A stretch of DNA of 58,362 nucleotides from Comamonadaceae bacterium (GCA_027486555.1 JAIXOX010000043.1:1-58362), one strand, 5' to 3'. Positions 49,131 through 57,701 are shown, counted from the first letter of the stretch. Program-made: numbers and translations. The notes: generated from the sequence alone by a model not told the origin.

Positions 49131-51287
49131 TCAAGCCGGTTGCAGCCAGCGTGTGGCCAGGCTTTGCCAGCGGGCCCACAGGCGCTCATGCAGCTTGGGG
49201 TTTTGCACCACCTCGGCGCGGTAAAAAGAAGGGCACAGCGTGGCCGCATGGGCGTTTTCACCGCACAAGCCGCAGCCCACACAGCCGTCGATCACCGTGG
49301 CCACCGGGTCCACTTTCAGCGGGTCGGGGTTGTCCTTCAGGGTGAGGGTGGGGCAGCCCGACAGGCGGATGCAGGCATGGTCACCGTTGCACACGTCTTC
49401 GTCCACACCGTATTTCACGCGTTCCACCCGCTCGCCTTTGGACAGCAACGAGGCCAGCCAAGGCTTGATGCGGCGCTGACGCTCCAGCTGGCATTCGCCC
49501 TCGGCCACGATCACTTTCAGACCCTGGAACTCGGTGGTGAAGGCCTCGGTCAGCGTGGCCTGCATGTGGCTGACTTCGTAGGTGTGCACCGTGCGCAGCC
49601 ATTGCACGCCCAGCCCTTTGAGGGTGGACTCGATGGTCTGGTTGGTGTGCACCACGCTTTGGCGCTTGTCGCCCGCCAGTTCCTTGGCGATGTCGGTGGG
49701 CGTGTTGATGATGTCTTGTGTGCCGGTGGCCGAGGTGTAACCGTTTTTGAAGATCAGCAGCACCGCGTCGTCGCCGTTGAACAGCGCGCTTTGCACACCC
49801 GTGAGCAAGCCGTTGTGCCAAAAACCGCCATCGCCCATGACCGACAACACGCGCCGCTTCATGACGGGCGACACACCCGCCCGGCTGGCCAAGCTCATGC
49901 CATAGCCCAAGATGGAGTGGCCCACTGAAAACGGCTCGAAAGTGGCCAGCGCATGGCAGCCGATGTCGCCTGAAATGTGCACCGGGCCGACATCTTGCTG
50001 GGCCAGCTTGAGGGCGGAGAACACCGGCCGTTCGGGGCAGCCAATGCACATGCTGGGTGGCCGCGCAGGCAGCGGGCTGCCCAGCAACGCTTGAACTTGC
50101 TGGCGGCGTTCGCCATTGGTGGCCAGCCATTGCCGTGTGGCTTCGGGCACAGCATCGGCTTGGTGGCGGTCCATGAATTTCAGCAGGCCCTGGGCCATGA
50201 CTTCGGCGGTGTATTCGCCGCCCGAGGGCAGCATGTCTTTGCCATGCAGCGGGGTTTGCAGGTCCAGGCGGCGCAGCATCAGCGCGAGTTCTTGCTCGAT
50301 GTATTCGGGCTGGCCTTCTTCGAGCAGCAGCACAGCCGATTTGTCCTTGCAGAAATTCACCAGCTCATCGGGCACCAGCGGATAGGTCACGTTGAGCACG
50401 AGCACCGACAGGCTGGACACGCCAAAGGCATCGGCCAAGTCAAACTGTTGCAGGGCACGCATCAGCGTGTTGTACAGGCCCCCTTGCACGATCAGGCCCA
50501 GGTGGCGGTGTTGGGTGCCTGCAAAGTGTTCGTTCAGGCGCTGATCGGCAATGTATTGACGGGCAGCAGGCAGGCGGTGTTCGACTTTGCGCTTTTCTTG
50601 CGCAAAGGTCACCGGCGGGTGCGCCAGCTTCATGTAGTTGAAGCCTGCGGGCTCGTTGATCAGGTGTTTTTTGGACAACTTGGGGGCCTGGTTGTCCTTG
50701 GCCACAAACTGGCCGCGCACATGGCAGGCGCGGATGCGCAGCTCCATCATCACCGGCATGTTGGACGCTTCAGACAACCTGAAACCGTGCTCCACCATGT
50801 TGACCATCTGGCCCAGCTCGGGGCGCGGGTCGAGCAGGCACATGCCCGACTTGAGCGCATAGGCGTGCGTGCGCTCTTGAATGACGCTGGCGCCTTCGCC
50901 GTAGTCTTCGCCCACCACGATCAACACGCCACCGGTCACGCCGGGCGAGGACAAATTGGACAACGCATCGGCCGCCACGTTGGTGCCCACAATCGATTTC
51001 CAGGTCACCGCGCCGCGAATCGGGTAATGGATGGAAGCGCCCAGCATGGCCGCAGCAGACGCTTCGTTGGAACAGGCCTCCACATGCACGCCCAGCTCGT
51101 CCATATAGGGCTTGGCCTGCACCATGACATCGAGCAGGTGCGAGACCGGGGCGCCCTGGTAGCCGCCCACATAGCTCACCCCCGACTGCAGCAGGCCCTT
51201 GGTGATGGCCAAAATGCCCTCGCCATGAAAGACCTCGCCATCGCCCATGCGCAGGGCCTTGATTTCTTCGTGAAATGAAACTTCCAA
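49131..51287 (-). CDS. Indolepyruvate ferredoxin oxidoreductase alpha-like subunit (TTG start)
   Basis: A 718-residue thiamine-diphosphate enzyme. The N-terminal pyrimidine-binding domain shows ALRMGDGEVFHGEGILAITKGLLQSGVSYVGGYQGAPVSHLLD (in pieces) and EACSNEASAAAMLGAS. The middle carries FCKDKSAVLLLEEGQPEYIEQEL. The TPP domain has CIGCPERPVFSALKLA, ISGDIGCHALATFEPF and GDGGFWHNGLL. The C-terminus binds iron-sulfur clusters (CNGDHACIRLSGCPTLTL and IDGCVGCGLCGENAHAATLCP). No ATG fits; the TTG at 51287 lies six bases after a perfect AAGGAG, and the next residues (EVSFHEEIKALRMGDGE) look native. It diverges from the LysR gene at 51384. Confidence 0.9.
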   Translation of the reverse strand: MEVSFHEEIKALRMGDGEVFHGEGILAITKGLLQSGVSYVGGYQGAPVSHLLDVMVQAKPYMDELGVHVEACSNEASAAAMLGASIHYPIRGAVTWKSIVGTNVAADALSNLSSPGVTGGVLIVVGEDYGEGASVIQERTHAYALKSGMCLLDPRPELGQMVNMVEHGFRLSEASNMPVMMELRIRACHVRGQFVAKDNQAPKLSKKHLINEPAGFNYMKLAHPPVTFAQEKRKVEHRLPAARQYIADQRLNEHFAGTQHRHLGLIVQGGLYNTLMRALQQFDLADAFGVSSLSVLVLNVTYPLVPDELVNFCKDKSAVLLLEEGQPEYIEQELALMLRRLDLQTPLHGKDMLPSGGEYTAEVMAQGLLKFMDRHQADAVPEATRQWLATNGERRQQVQALLGSPLPARPPSMCIGCPERPVFSALKLAQQDVGPVHISGDIGCHALATFEPFSVGHSILGYGMSLASRAGVSPVMKRRVLSVMGDGGFWHNGLLTGVQSALFNGDDAVLLIFKNGYTSATGTQDIINTPTDIAKELAGDKRQSVVHTNQTIESTLKGLGVQWLRTVHTYEVSHMQATLTEAFTTEFQGLKVIVAEGECQLERQRRIKPWLASLLSKGERVERVKYGVDEDVCNGDHACIRLSGCPTLTLKDNPDPLKVDPVATVIDGCVGCGLCGENAHAATLCPSFYRAEVVQNPKLHERLWARWQSLATRWLQPA

Positions 51288-51383
51288 AGCACGCTCCTTG
51301 CGTTGAGACCGCCGCTGTTGGGCGGGCAAGGACCATCTTACGTATAAGTGCATAAAATAATCTGAATAAACGGTATGCGCTCG

Positions 51384-52313
51384 ATGAATATCAAAGACCT
51401 GGACCTGAATTTGCTGCGGCTGTTTGACGCGGTTTGGCGCACCCGCAGCGTGAGCCTGGCCGCGCAGCAGCTGGGCATGTCGCAACCCGCAGCCAGCCAG
51501 GGCTTGGCGCGTTTGCGGGCGGTGCTGGGCGATGCGCTGTTTGAGCGCAGCGGTTCGGGCGTTCGGCCCACGCCGCGTGCCGACCGGCTGGCGCAGGCGG
51601 TGCAAAGCGCGTTGGCCACGATCGAAGAGGCGCTGAACACCTCACAGGTGTTTGACCCGCAGCGCTCCAGCCGCGTGCTTCGAGTGCATCTGAGCGACAT
51701 TGGTGAAGCGCGTTTTTTGCCCGAGCTCGTGTTGGCGCTGCAGCGCATGGCACCGGGCATGCGGCTCGAAGCCTTGCCGCTGCCGCACGACCACATCGGC
51801 CCGGCGCTGGACAATGGTCAGCTGGACTTGGCCATTGGTTTTTTGCCCGAAGTCACCGACACCTTGCACCAGCCCTTGCTGAGCGACCGCTACGTGGTGC
51901 TGATGCGCCAAGGCCATCCGGTGGCCCAGCTCTGGCACCAGTTGCAAGCGCGTCAAACCACGCCTGAAGCTGCGCTGGAAGTTTTGGGCGAGTTGGAATT
52001 TGCCGCCGTGCGCACGCACGCCGACACGCTGCGCATTTTGGAGTTGATGCACTGGCAGCACCGCTTGCGCCTCACGGTGAGCCATTTCCTGTCACTGCCC
52101 GGCATCGTGCGCAACAGCGATTTGGCGGTGCTCATGCCGCGCAACTTTGCGCAAGGCTTTGCACAGGCCGGCGAACTGGCCATCATCGAGCCCGATTTGC
52201 CCTTGCGCGATTTCACCGTGTCCATGCACTGGAGCCAGCGCTTTGACAAAGACCCGTGCCTGCAGTGGCTGCGTGCCAGAGTGGCCCAATTGTTCAGCAC
52301 TTTCACACCATGA
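51384..52313 (+). CDS. LysR-family transcriptional regulator
   Basis: A 309-residue LysR protein with helix-turn-helix in the first 60 residues (LDLNLLRLFDAVWRTRSVSLAAQQLGMSQPAASQGLARLRAVLGD, in pieces) and a standard effector domain. The start MNIKDLDLNLLRLF at 51384 is the usual form; an ATG three codons earlier is possible. It is divergent from the oxidoreductase genes with a 96-bp gap and is their likely regulator. An AT-rich segment (about 51340-51374) lies between them but no clean T-N11-A box was found. Its stop overlaps the next gene's start. Confidence 0.88.
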   Translation: MNIKDLDLNLLRLFDAVWRTRSVSLAAQQLGMSQPAASQGLARLRAVLGDALFERSGSGVRPTPRADRLAQAVQSALATIEEALNTSQVFDPQRSSRVLRVHLSDIGEARFLPELVLALQRMAPGMRLEALPLPHDHIGPALDNGQLDLAIGFLPEVTDTLHQPLLSDRYVVLMRQGHPVAQLWHQLQARQTTPEAALEVLGELEFAAVRTHADTLRILELMHWQHRLRLTVSHFLSLPGIVRNSDLAVLMPRNFAQGFAQAGELAIIEPDLPLRDFTVSMHWSQRFDKDPCLQWLRARVAQLFSTFTP

Positions 52314-52636
52314 GCACTTACAAACCTTATCTCAGCGCCATCGAAGCCCCCAGCCTGGCCGATGTGCAAGCCTGGCAGGGCCTGACCCTGCTGGAATTTG
52401 GCACCGAATGGTGCGGCCACTGCCGCGCCGCACAGCCACTGATCGCCCAGGCATTGGCCGCGCAGCCGCATTGGCAGCACTGCAAAGTCGAAGACGGCCC
52501 CGGCCGCCCTTTGGGCCGCAGCTACCGCGTGAAGCTTTGGCCCACTTTGGTGCTGTTGCGCGATGGGCAGGAAGTGGGGCGTCTGGTGCGGCCTGCGGGG
52601 GCGCAGGACATTGAAATCGCGATGTCAAAAGCTTGA
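52310..52636 (+). CDS. Thioredoxin-like protein
   Basis: A 108-residue thioredoxin-fold protein with the redox motif EWCGHC (CxxC) after LLEFGTEWCGHC and the cis-proline segment KLWPTLVLLRDGQEVGRLV. It lacks a signal peptide, so it is cytoplasmic. The ATG overlaps the lysR stop by four bases (ATGA), so the two are cotranslated. The link with the oxidoreductase regulator suggests a redox role around the oxygen-sensitive iron-sulfur enzyme, which is inference. Confidence 0.88.
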   Translation: MSTYKPYLSAIEAPSLADVQAWQGLTLLEFGTEWCGHCRAAQPLIAQALAAQPHWQHCKVEDGPGRPLGRSYRVKLWPTLVLLRDGQEVGRLVRPAGAQDIEIAMSKA

Positions 52637-52676
52637 TGGGGTGCTAGGGCACTTGATTTCGCGTTTTCGGAACTGT

Positions 52677-52705
52677 TTGACGGATTCTGTGGTGCGGAAT
52701 AAAAT
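52677..52705 (+). promoter_or_regulatory. Sigma-70 promoter of higBA, predicted leaderless
   Basis: TTGACG (52677-52682), a 17-base spacer and TAAAAT (52700-52705) make a near-consensus promoter. The higB ATG begins at 52712, just where transcription should start, and no ribosome site precedes it. The mRNA is predicted to be leaderless. Imperfect direct repeats (CGGAACTGT, CGGATTCTGT) around the -35 may be bound by the HigA antitoxin. Confidence 0.6.
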
Positions 52706-52711
52706 TGCTTC

Positions 52712-52990
52712 ATGATCCATTCGTTCATTTGTGCCGACACTGAGGCTTTGTTTCGAAGCCAGGTGGTGCCCAGATTCAACAATGTCGAGCGCGTGGCTCG
52801 ACGTAAGTTGTTGCAGTTGCATGCCGTCACTGAATTGATCAGTTTGAGAGTGCCACCTGGCAATCACCTGGAAGCCTTGAAGGGCGATCGAAAAGGAAAG
52901 CACAGCATTCGCATCAATGATCAATGGCGAATCTGTTTTGTTTGGCACGACAACGGCGCTTATCAAGTCGAAATCGTGGACTACCACTGA
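52712..52990 (+). CDS. higB: HigB-type toxin (RelE/ParE fold mRNA interferase)
   Basis: A 92-residue toxin of the HigB/plasmid maintenance killer family. It begins MIHSFICADTEALF and has the family core GNHLEALKGDRKGKHSIRINDQWRICFVWHDNGAYQVEIVDYH (in pieces). HigB toxins cut ribosome-bound mRNA. The order toxin-then-antitoxin is typical of hig loci. It lacks a Shine-Dalgarno site and its ATG coincides with the predicted transcription start. Confidence 0.92.
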   Translation: MIHSFICADTEALFRSQVVPRFNNVERVARRKLLQLHAVTELISLRVPPGNHLEALKGDRKGKHSIRINDQWRICFVWHDNGAYQVEIVDYH

Positions 52991-53000
52991 GGAGTTGAAG

Positions 53001-53309
53001 ATGACTGAATCACTTGACGAAATTCACCCCGGCGAAATCTTGTTGGAAGATTTCATGAAGCCCATGGGGATCACGGCACGTCAGCTGGCCGCTGACATTG
53101 ATGTTTCGCCCAGCCGAATCAGCGATTTGGTCAATGGCAACCGCCCTGTGACGGCCGATACCGCTTTGCGTTTGGGGCTGTTTTTCAACATGGAGCCCCG
53201 TTTTTGGCTGAACCTGCAAACCGAGTACGACATGCGCCAAGCCGCGAGAACGCTCACTGCTGCCATTGCGCCACGCATTCGGGTGTTCCAACAACCAGCC
53301 TCTGCTTGA
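53001..53309 (+). CDS. higA: HigA-type antitoxin (Xre helix-turn-helix)
   Basis: A 102-residue antitoxin with HPGEILLEDFMKPMGITARQLAADIDVSPSRISDLVNGNRPVTADTALRLGLFFNMEPRFWLNLQTEYDM (in pieces), the standard HigA fold. It neutralises HigB and represses the operon. GGAG lies seven bases before the ATG, unlike the toxin. It starts ten bases after the toxin stop. A longer frame from 52917 overlaps higB and is not the native start. Confidence 0.93.
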   Translation: MTESLDEIHPGEILLEDFMKPMGITARQLAADIDVSPSRISDLVNGNRPVTADTALRLGLFFNMEPRFWLNLQTEYDMRQAARTLTAAIAPRIRVFQQPASA

Positions 53310-53319
53310 TTCAACTGGG

Positions 53320-53340
53320 GCTGGCGAACCTTAAGCCAGC
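53320..53340. repeat. Short hairpin between convergent higA and the cysteine-rich gene
   Basis: GCTGGC and GCCAGC form a perfect 6-bp stem with a 9-base loop ending the convergent gap. There is no T-run, so termination is uncertain. It overlaps the stop codon of the leftward gene. Confidence 0.35.
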
Positions 53341-53564
53341 AAAACCCCAGCGTCTTCATACCAAAACATCAGCGCTGCGTTGTAGCTTTCCCAGACACAG
53401 CCATTGCAGCCACGCCCGCAGCACGAGGTGGGCTCGGGTGGCGGCTCCCGAAATTCATGGCCTGCGGCTTGCAGGCGTTCCTGAAATTGCGCAATGCCCC
53501 GTCGCACGGACGCGCGCTGGGATGCGTAGGGGTCGATGATGAGATGCTCTTCGTTGGCGGTCAT
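53331..53564 (-). CDS. Small oxidoreductase-like domain protein
   Basis: A 77-residue protein containing PPPEPTSCCGRGCNGCVWESYNAAL (in pieces), the cysteine-rich segment of the oxidoreductase-like domain family seen at the N-terminus of some larger redox proteins and as stand-alone small proteins. Four cysteines in CCxxxCxxC suggest metal or iron-sulfur binding. The function is not established. It starts 25 bases past the guanine deaminase stop on the same strand, so the deaminase transcript probably includes it. Confidence 0.75.
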   Translation of the reverse strand: MTANEEHLIIDPYASQRASVRRGIAQFQERLQAAGHEFREPPPEPTSCCGRGCNGCVWESYNAALMFWYEDAGVLLA

Positions 53565-53588
53565 GCCCCATTGTCGGTCAACGCCGAC

Positions 53589-54923
53589 CTAGCGATTGAT
53601 CGTTACGGGCTGCCCCTGCACCACGGTGTGCGCGATCAGCCGATCATCGCCCAGCACAATCATGGCAAACAGCCATTCGGCCAGGGTTTCGGTTTGAGCG
53701 GTGCGGCGCGCCAGCAAGGGCGTGGCTTGGGGGTTGAGCACCACAAAGTCGGCTTCGCAGCCAGGCAGCAGGTTGCCCACTTTTCCGCCCAAGTCGAGCG
53801 CATCGGCCGCGCCTGCCGTGTGTTGCCACCACAGGTGCTCCGGCGCGAGGCTGATGCCGGGGCGCCCCACACTCTGGCGCGCCACGGTGTAGGCCGCGTG
53901 CATGGTGTGGAAGGGGCTGAAACTGGTGCCACCGCCCACATCGCTGGCCAGGCCGTAATGCAGCCCTGCCGCATCGGATGCCGCGTAGTCAAAAAATCCG
54001 CTGCCCAAAAACAGGTTGCTGGTGGGGCTCACGGCAGCTGTTGCGCCGACTTCGGACATGCGGCGGCGGTCGGTCTCGTCCAGGTAAATGCAGTGCGCAT
54101 ACACCGATCGCTGGCGCAGCAGGCCTGCGCGGTCGTAAACGTCCAGATAGCTGCGTGCATCGGGGAAGAGTTCGTGCACCCAGCGGATTTCATCCAGGTT
54201 TTCGGCCACATGTGACTGCACCCACACGTCGGGGAACTGCTGCGCGATCTCGCCCGCGCCGTGCAGCTGCTCAGGCGTGCTGGTGGGCGCAAAGCGCGGC
54301 GTGATGGCGTAACCCAAACGGTCCACGCCGTGCCAGCGGCGAATCAGCTCTTCGGTCTGGCGCAGGCTCAATTCGGTATCCGTGTCGCGCAGGCCGTCGG
54401 GGCTGTGGCGGTCTTGCAGCACTTTGCCGGTGATCATGCGCAGGCGGCGTTTTTGCGCTTCGGCCATGAAGGCATCCACCGATTCGGGGTGGGCGGTCGC
54501 AAAACACAGCGCGGTGGTCACGCCCTGGCGCATCAATTCGTCCAGAAAGAACTTCGTCACCTCGTGCGCGTAAGCCGGATCGGCAAACTGTTTTTCGTGC
54601 GGAAAGGTGTAGTGCTCCAACCACGGCAATAAGCCGTCGGCGGGCGAGCCGATCACGTCGGTTTGCGGGTAGTGGATGTGCAGATCGACAAAGCCGGGTG
54701 CAATGCACAGGCCGGGCCAGTGGGTGACGGGAACGTCGGGGTAATGCGGCGCCAGGTCTCGGTAAGCACCTATCGCCTGGATGCGCACGATGCCGTCGGC
54801 TTCCCGGGCGGTGACCAGCAGGCCGTCGGCTTCTTGACTGACTTTGGGCTGGGCTGGGTCGGCGAACCACAGCAAGCTCGCTCGCCAAGCTTGGTGTTCG
54901 GTCAGGAGGGAGGCTTGGCGCAT
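53589..54923 (-). CDS. guaD: Guanine deaminase-like amidohydrolase
   Basis: A 444-residue cytosolic zinc amidohydrolase that turns guanine into xanthine and ammonia. Motifs are FVDLHIHYPQTD (H82 and H84), LPWLEHYTFPHEKQFADP, GVTTALCFATAHPESVDA, SHVAENLDEI and LASDVGGGTSFSP, all typical of guanine deaminase. The ATG at 54923 is preferred because the upstream alternative (54956) lies inside a hairpin and adds a non-conserved extension. It is divergent from a nucleoside/purine ABC transporter, which fits purine salvage or use as a nitrogen source. Confidence 0.92.
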   Translation of the reverse strand: MRQASLLTEHQAWRASLLWFADPAQPKVSQEADGLLVTAREADGIVRIQAIGAYRDLAPHYPDVPVTHWPGLCIAPGFVDLHIHYPQTDVIGSPADGLLPWLEHYTFPHEKQFADPAYAHEVTKFFLDELMRQGVTTALCFATAHPESVDAFMAEAQKRRLRMITGKVLQDRHSPDGLRDTDTELSLRQTEELIRRWHGVDRLGYAITPRFAPTSTPEQLHGAGEIAQQFPDVWVQSHVAENLDEIRWVHELFPDARSYLDVYDRAGLLRQRSVYAHCIYLDETDRRRMSEVGATAAVSPTSNLFLGSGFFDYAASDAAGLHYGLASDVGGGTSFSPFHTMHAAYTVARQSVGRPGISLAPEHLWWQHTAGAADALDLGGKVGNLLPGCEADFVVLNPQATPLLARRTAQTETLAEWLFAMIVLGDDRLIAHTVVQGQPVTINR

Positions 54924-54951
54924 GGTGCGGGTGGGTCTGAATACGGGGATA

Positions 54952-54974
54952 AACACCCGGAAAAAGCGGGTGTT
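54952..54974. promoter_or_regulatory. 8-7-8 perfect inverted repeat in the guaD/transporter divergent region
   Basis: AACACCCG and CGGGTGTT flank GAAAAAG, 29 bp upstream of the deaminase start. It may be an operator or an mRNA hairpin in the deaminase leader. Further right, CTTGCAAG (55006-55013) and TTTGCAAG (55041-55048) repeat with 35-bp centre spacing, another possible regulator pair. No known purine riboswitch core was recognised. Confidence 0.4.
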
Positions 54975-55078
54975 GGCAGTGGTACATTGTGCGGCAATCT
55001 CTTGGCTTGCAAGGCCCGGATCACCGCCCAGGGCACGGACTTTGCAAGTGACTTACCCGACTCCCCATCGCACCCTTC

Positions 55079-56641
55079 ATGACCACCCCTCTTTTGTCTT
55101 TAAAAGGCATCACCAAACGCTACCCCGGCGTGGTGGCTAACCAGGACGTGTCGCTCACCGTGATGCCTGGCCAGGCCCATGCCGTGTTGGGTGAAAACGG
55201 CGCGGGCAAGTCCACGCTGATGAAAATCATCTACGGCTCGGTCAAGCCCGACGAGGGCCAGGTGGTGTTCAATGGCCAGCCGGTCCACATCCGCAACCCG
55301 CAAGAAGCGCGCAAGCTGGGCATCAGCATGGTGTTTCAGCACTTCAGCCTGTTTGACACGCTGACCGTGGCCGAGAACGTCTGGTTGGGGCTGGACAAGT
55401 CTTTGACTCTGGCCGAAGTGACTGAGCGCATTTTGGCCAAGGCCAGCGAGTACGGCCTGGACCTGCAGCCTGAACGCCCGGTGCACACCCTGAGCGTGGG
55501 CGAGATGCAGCGGGTCGAGATCATCCGCGCCTTGCTGACCGAGCCGCAGCTTTTAATTCTGGATGAGCCGACCTCGGTGCTGACGCCACAAGCGGTGGAA
55601 AAACTCTTTGTGGTGTTGCACAAGCTGGTCAGCCAGGGTGTGAGCATTCTGTACATCTCGCACAAGTTGCACGAGATTCGTGCGCTGTGCAGCGCCTGCA
55701 CGGTGCTGCGTGGTGGCAAGCTGACAGGCGTGTGCGATCCGCGTGAGGAGTCCAACGCCAGTCTCAGCCGCTTGATGATCGGGGCCGAGCCACCGGCTTT
55801 GCAGCATGTGGCGCGCGAGCCGGGTGCGGTGGTGTTGGCGGTCAAGGGCTTGACCCTCACGCGGCAAGACCCGTTTGGGGTGGACCTGGAAGGCATGGAT
55901 TTGCAGGTGCGTGCGGGCGAGGTGGTGGGCCTGGCGGGCGTGTCGGGCAATGGCCAAAAAGAATTGATGTGGGCTTTGTCGGGTGAGGACACCCGGGCGG
56001 GCGCGCAGTGCGGCGTGGCCAGTGTGAGCTTGTTGGGCCAGCCGGTGGCGGCCCTGGGCCCGGTGCCGCGCAGGCAGATGGGCCTTCACTTTGTGCCTGA
56101 AGAGCGGCTGGGTCGGGGTGCTGTGCCATCGCTGAGCCTGTCGCAAAATCTGCTGCTCACGCGCACCGAAGCCGTGGGTGCAGGCGGGTGGGTGCGCATG
56201 GGGGCGTTGGCCGATCAGGCGCGCAGCGTCATTGACCGTTTCAAGGTCAAGGCCTCAGGGTCGGATGCCGCAGCCCAGTCGCTGTCGGGTGGCAATTTGC
56301 AAAAGTTCATTGTGGGTCGCGAGATCAGCGCGAACCCGAAGTTGCTCATCGTCTCGCAACCCACCTGGGGCGTGGACGTGGGGGCTGCAGCGCAGATTCG
56401 CGCCGAAATATTGGCGCTGCGCGACGCTGGTTGTGCGGTGCTGGTGGTGAGTGAGGAGTTGGAAGAATTGTTCGAGTTGTCTGACCGATTGCATGTGATC
56501 GCCAAGGGGCGTTTGTCGCCGCCCTTGTCCCGCGCCGAAGCCTCGGTCGAGCGCATTGGCGAGTGGATGAGTGGCTTGTGGCCTGAGACCGCAGCCCATG
56601 GTCAAACGCAAGCCCAGGAGGCGCAGCATGCTCAAGCTTGA
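55079..56641 (+). CDS. Nucleoside/purine-type ABC transporter ATPase (two NBDs)
   Basis: A 520-residue ATPase with two nucleotide-binding domains in tandem. The first has Walker A GENGAGKST, signature LSVGEMQR and Walker B LLILDEPTSVLTP. The second has a degenerate P-loop GVSGNGQKE, signature LSGGNLQKF and LIVSQPTWGVDV. This is the YufO/RbsA-like class that works with BmpA-family lipoproteins to import nucleosides or purines. One half lacks consensus glutamate after Walker B, normal for this class. The ATG at 55079 follows a leader without a strong ribosome site. Neighbouring guaD supports purine transport. Confidence 0.9.
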   Translation: MTTPLLSLKGITKRYPGVVANQDVSLTVMPGQAHAVLGENGAGKSTLMKIIYGSVKPDEGQVVFNGQPVHIRNPQEARKLGISMVFQHFSLFDTLTVAENVWLGLDKSLTLAEVTERILAKASEYGLDLQPERPVHTLSVGEMQRVEIIRALLTEPQLLILDEPTSVLTPQAVEKLFVVLHKLVSQGVSILYISHKLHEIRALCSACTVLRGGKLTGVCDPREESNASLSRLMIGAEPPALQHVAREPGAVVLAVKGLTLTRQDPFGVDLEGMDLQVRAGEVVGLAGVSGNGQKELMWALSGEDTRAGAQCGVASVSLLGQPVAALGPVPRRQMGLHFVPEERLGRGAVPSLSLSQNLLLTRTEAVGAGGWVRMGALADQARSVIDRFKVKASGSDAAAQSLSGGNLQKFIVGREISANPKLLIVSQPTWGVDVGAAAQIRAEILALRDAGCAVLVVSEELEELFELSDRLHVIAKGRLSPPLSRAEASVERIGEWMSGLWPETAAHGQTQAQEAQHAQA

Positions 56642-57701
56642 AGTGCGTCCCCAGGCCTCTCGCCTGTGGACTTATGCCTCGCCCGTGCTGGCCCTGGTGC
56701 TCACGGTGCTGCTGGGTGTGGCGCTGTTCTTGGCACTGGGCAAAGACCCGGTGCGCGGCCTGCAAATGTTCTTTTGGGAGCCCATCAAAAGTGGCTATGC
56801 CTTGGGCGAATTGATGGTCAAGGCCACGCCTTTGCTGATCATCGCGCTGGGTTTGTCGGTGTGCTTCCGGTCCAACGTGTGGAACATCGGGGCCGAGGGG
56901 CAGTTTGTCATTGGCGCGGTGTGCGCCGGGGGTGTGGCTTTGTTGGCCGACAAAGACACGGGCCGCTGGATCGTGCTGGCGGTGCTGCTGGCAGGTGTGC
57001 TGGGCGGTATGTTGTGGGCGGGCATCACGGCGCTGCTGCGCGACCGGTTCAATGCCAACGAAATTCTGGTCAGCCTGATGCTGGTGTATGTGGCCGACAT
57101 GGTGCTGAGCTATTTGGTCTATGGCCCTTGGAAAGACCCGGCGGGTTTTAACTTTCCGCAGTCCAAAACCTTTGAGGCCGTCACGCAGATCCCGCGGTTG
57201 ATGGATGGCTCGCGCGTGAGCGTGGGCTTGTTGATGGCGTTGGTGGGGGCGGGCTTGTTGTGGGTGTTTTTGTTCCGCACCCGCGCCGGTTTTGCCCAGC
57301 AAGTCGGCGGGCTGGCCCCGGCGGCGGCGCGTTATGCAGGCTTTTCTTCGCGCAAGGCGCTGTGGGTGGCGCTCTTGGTCTCGGGCGGCGCAGCTGGTTT
57401 GGCGGGTGCTTTGGAGGTGGCGGGACCCATCGGGCAACTCACGCCCTATGTGCCTGCGGGCTACGGCTTTGCCGCGATCATCGTGGCCTTTGTCGGCCGC
57501 CTGCACCCGGCGGGCATGGTGCTGTCGGCGGTGCTGATGAGCATGTTTTACATCGGCGGCGAGTTGGCGCAGTCGCGTCTGGGGCTGCCCAAGTCGATCA
57601 CCGGCGTGTTCCAGGGATTGCTGCTGTTTTGTTTGTTGGCGTGTGACACGCTGGTGGCTTACCGCTTGCGCTGGGTGGCGTTCAAGAAAGGAGGCGTGTG
57701 A
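56628..57701 (+). CDS. Nucleoside/purine-type ABC transporter permease 1
   Basis: A 357-residue permease of the BPD-transp-2 type (YufP-like). It has about nine membrane helices, with the hallmark VWNIGAEGQFVIGAVCAGGVAL, NEILVSLMLVYVADMVL and GYGFAAIIVAFVGRLHPAGMVLSAVLMSMFYIGGELAQ (in pieces). The ATG at 56628 has AGGAGG seven bases upstream and overlaps the ATPase gene by 14 bases. It forms the channel with the next permease. Confidence 0.9.
   Translation: MLKLEVRPQASRLWTYASPVLALVLTVLLGVALFLALGKDPVRGLQMFFWEPIKSGYALGELMVKATPLLIIALGLSVCFRSNVWNIGAEGQFVIGAVCAGGVALLADKDTGRWIVLAVLLAGVLGGMLWAGITALLRDRFNANEILVSLMLVYVADMVLSYLVYGPWKDPAGFNFPQSKTFEAVTQIPRLMDGSRVSVGLLMALVGAGLLWVFLFRTRAGFAQQVGGLAPAAARYAGFSSRKALWVALLVSGGAAGLAGALEVAGPIGQLTPYVPAGYGFAAIIVAFVGRLHPAGMVLSAVLMSMFYIGGELAQSRLGLPKSITGVFQGLLLFCLLACDTLVAYRLRWVAFKKGGV

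Noticed and set aside
49977-51278. 433-codon frame on the plus strand opposite the oxidoreductase alpha gene
   Set aside because: The opposite strand has clear TPP and iron-sulfur motifs. This frame has no recognisable domain and biased composition.
54923-54956. Guanine deaminase start at 54956
   Set aside because: The extra 11 residues fall within the 8-7-8 stem and do not look like the family N-terminus; the ATG at 54923 fits better.
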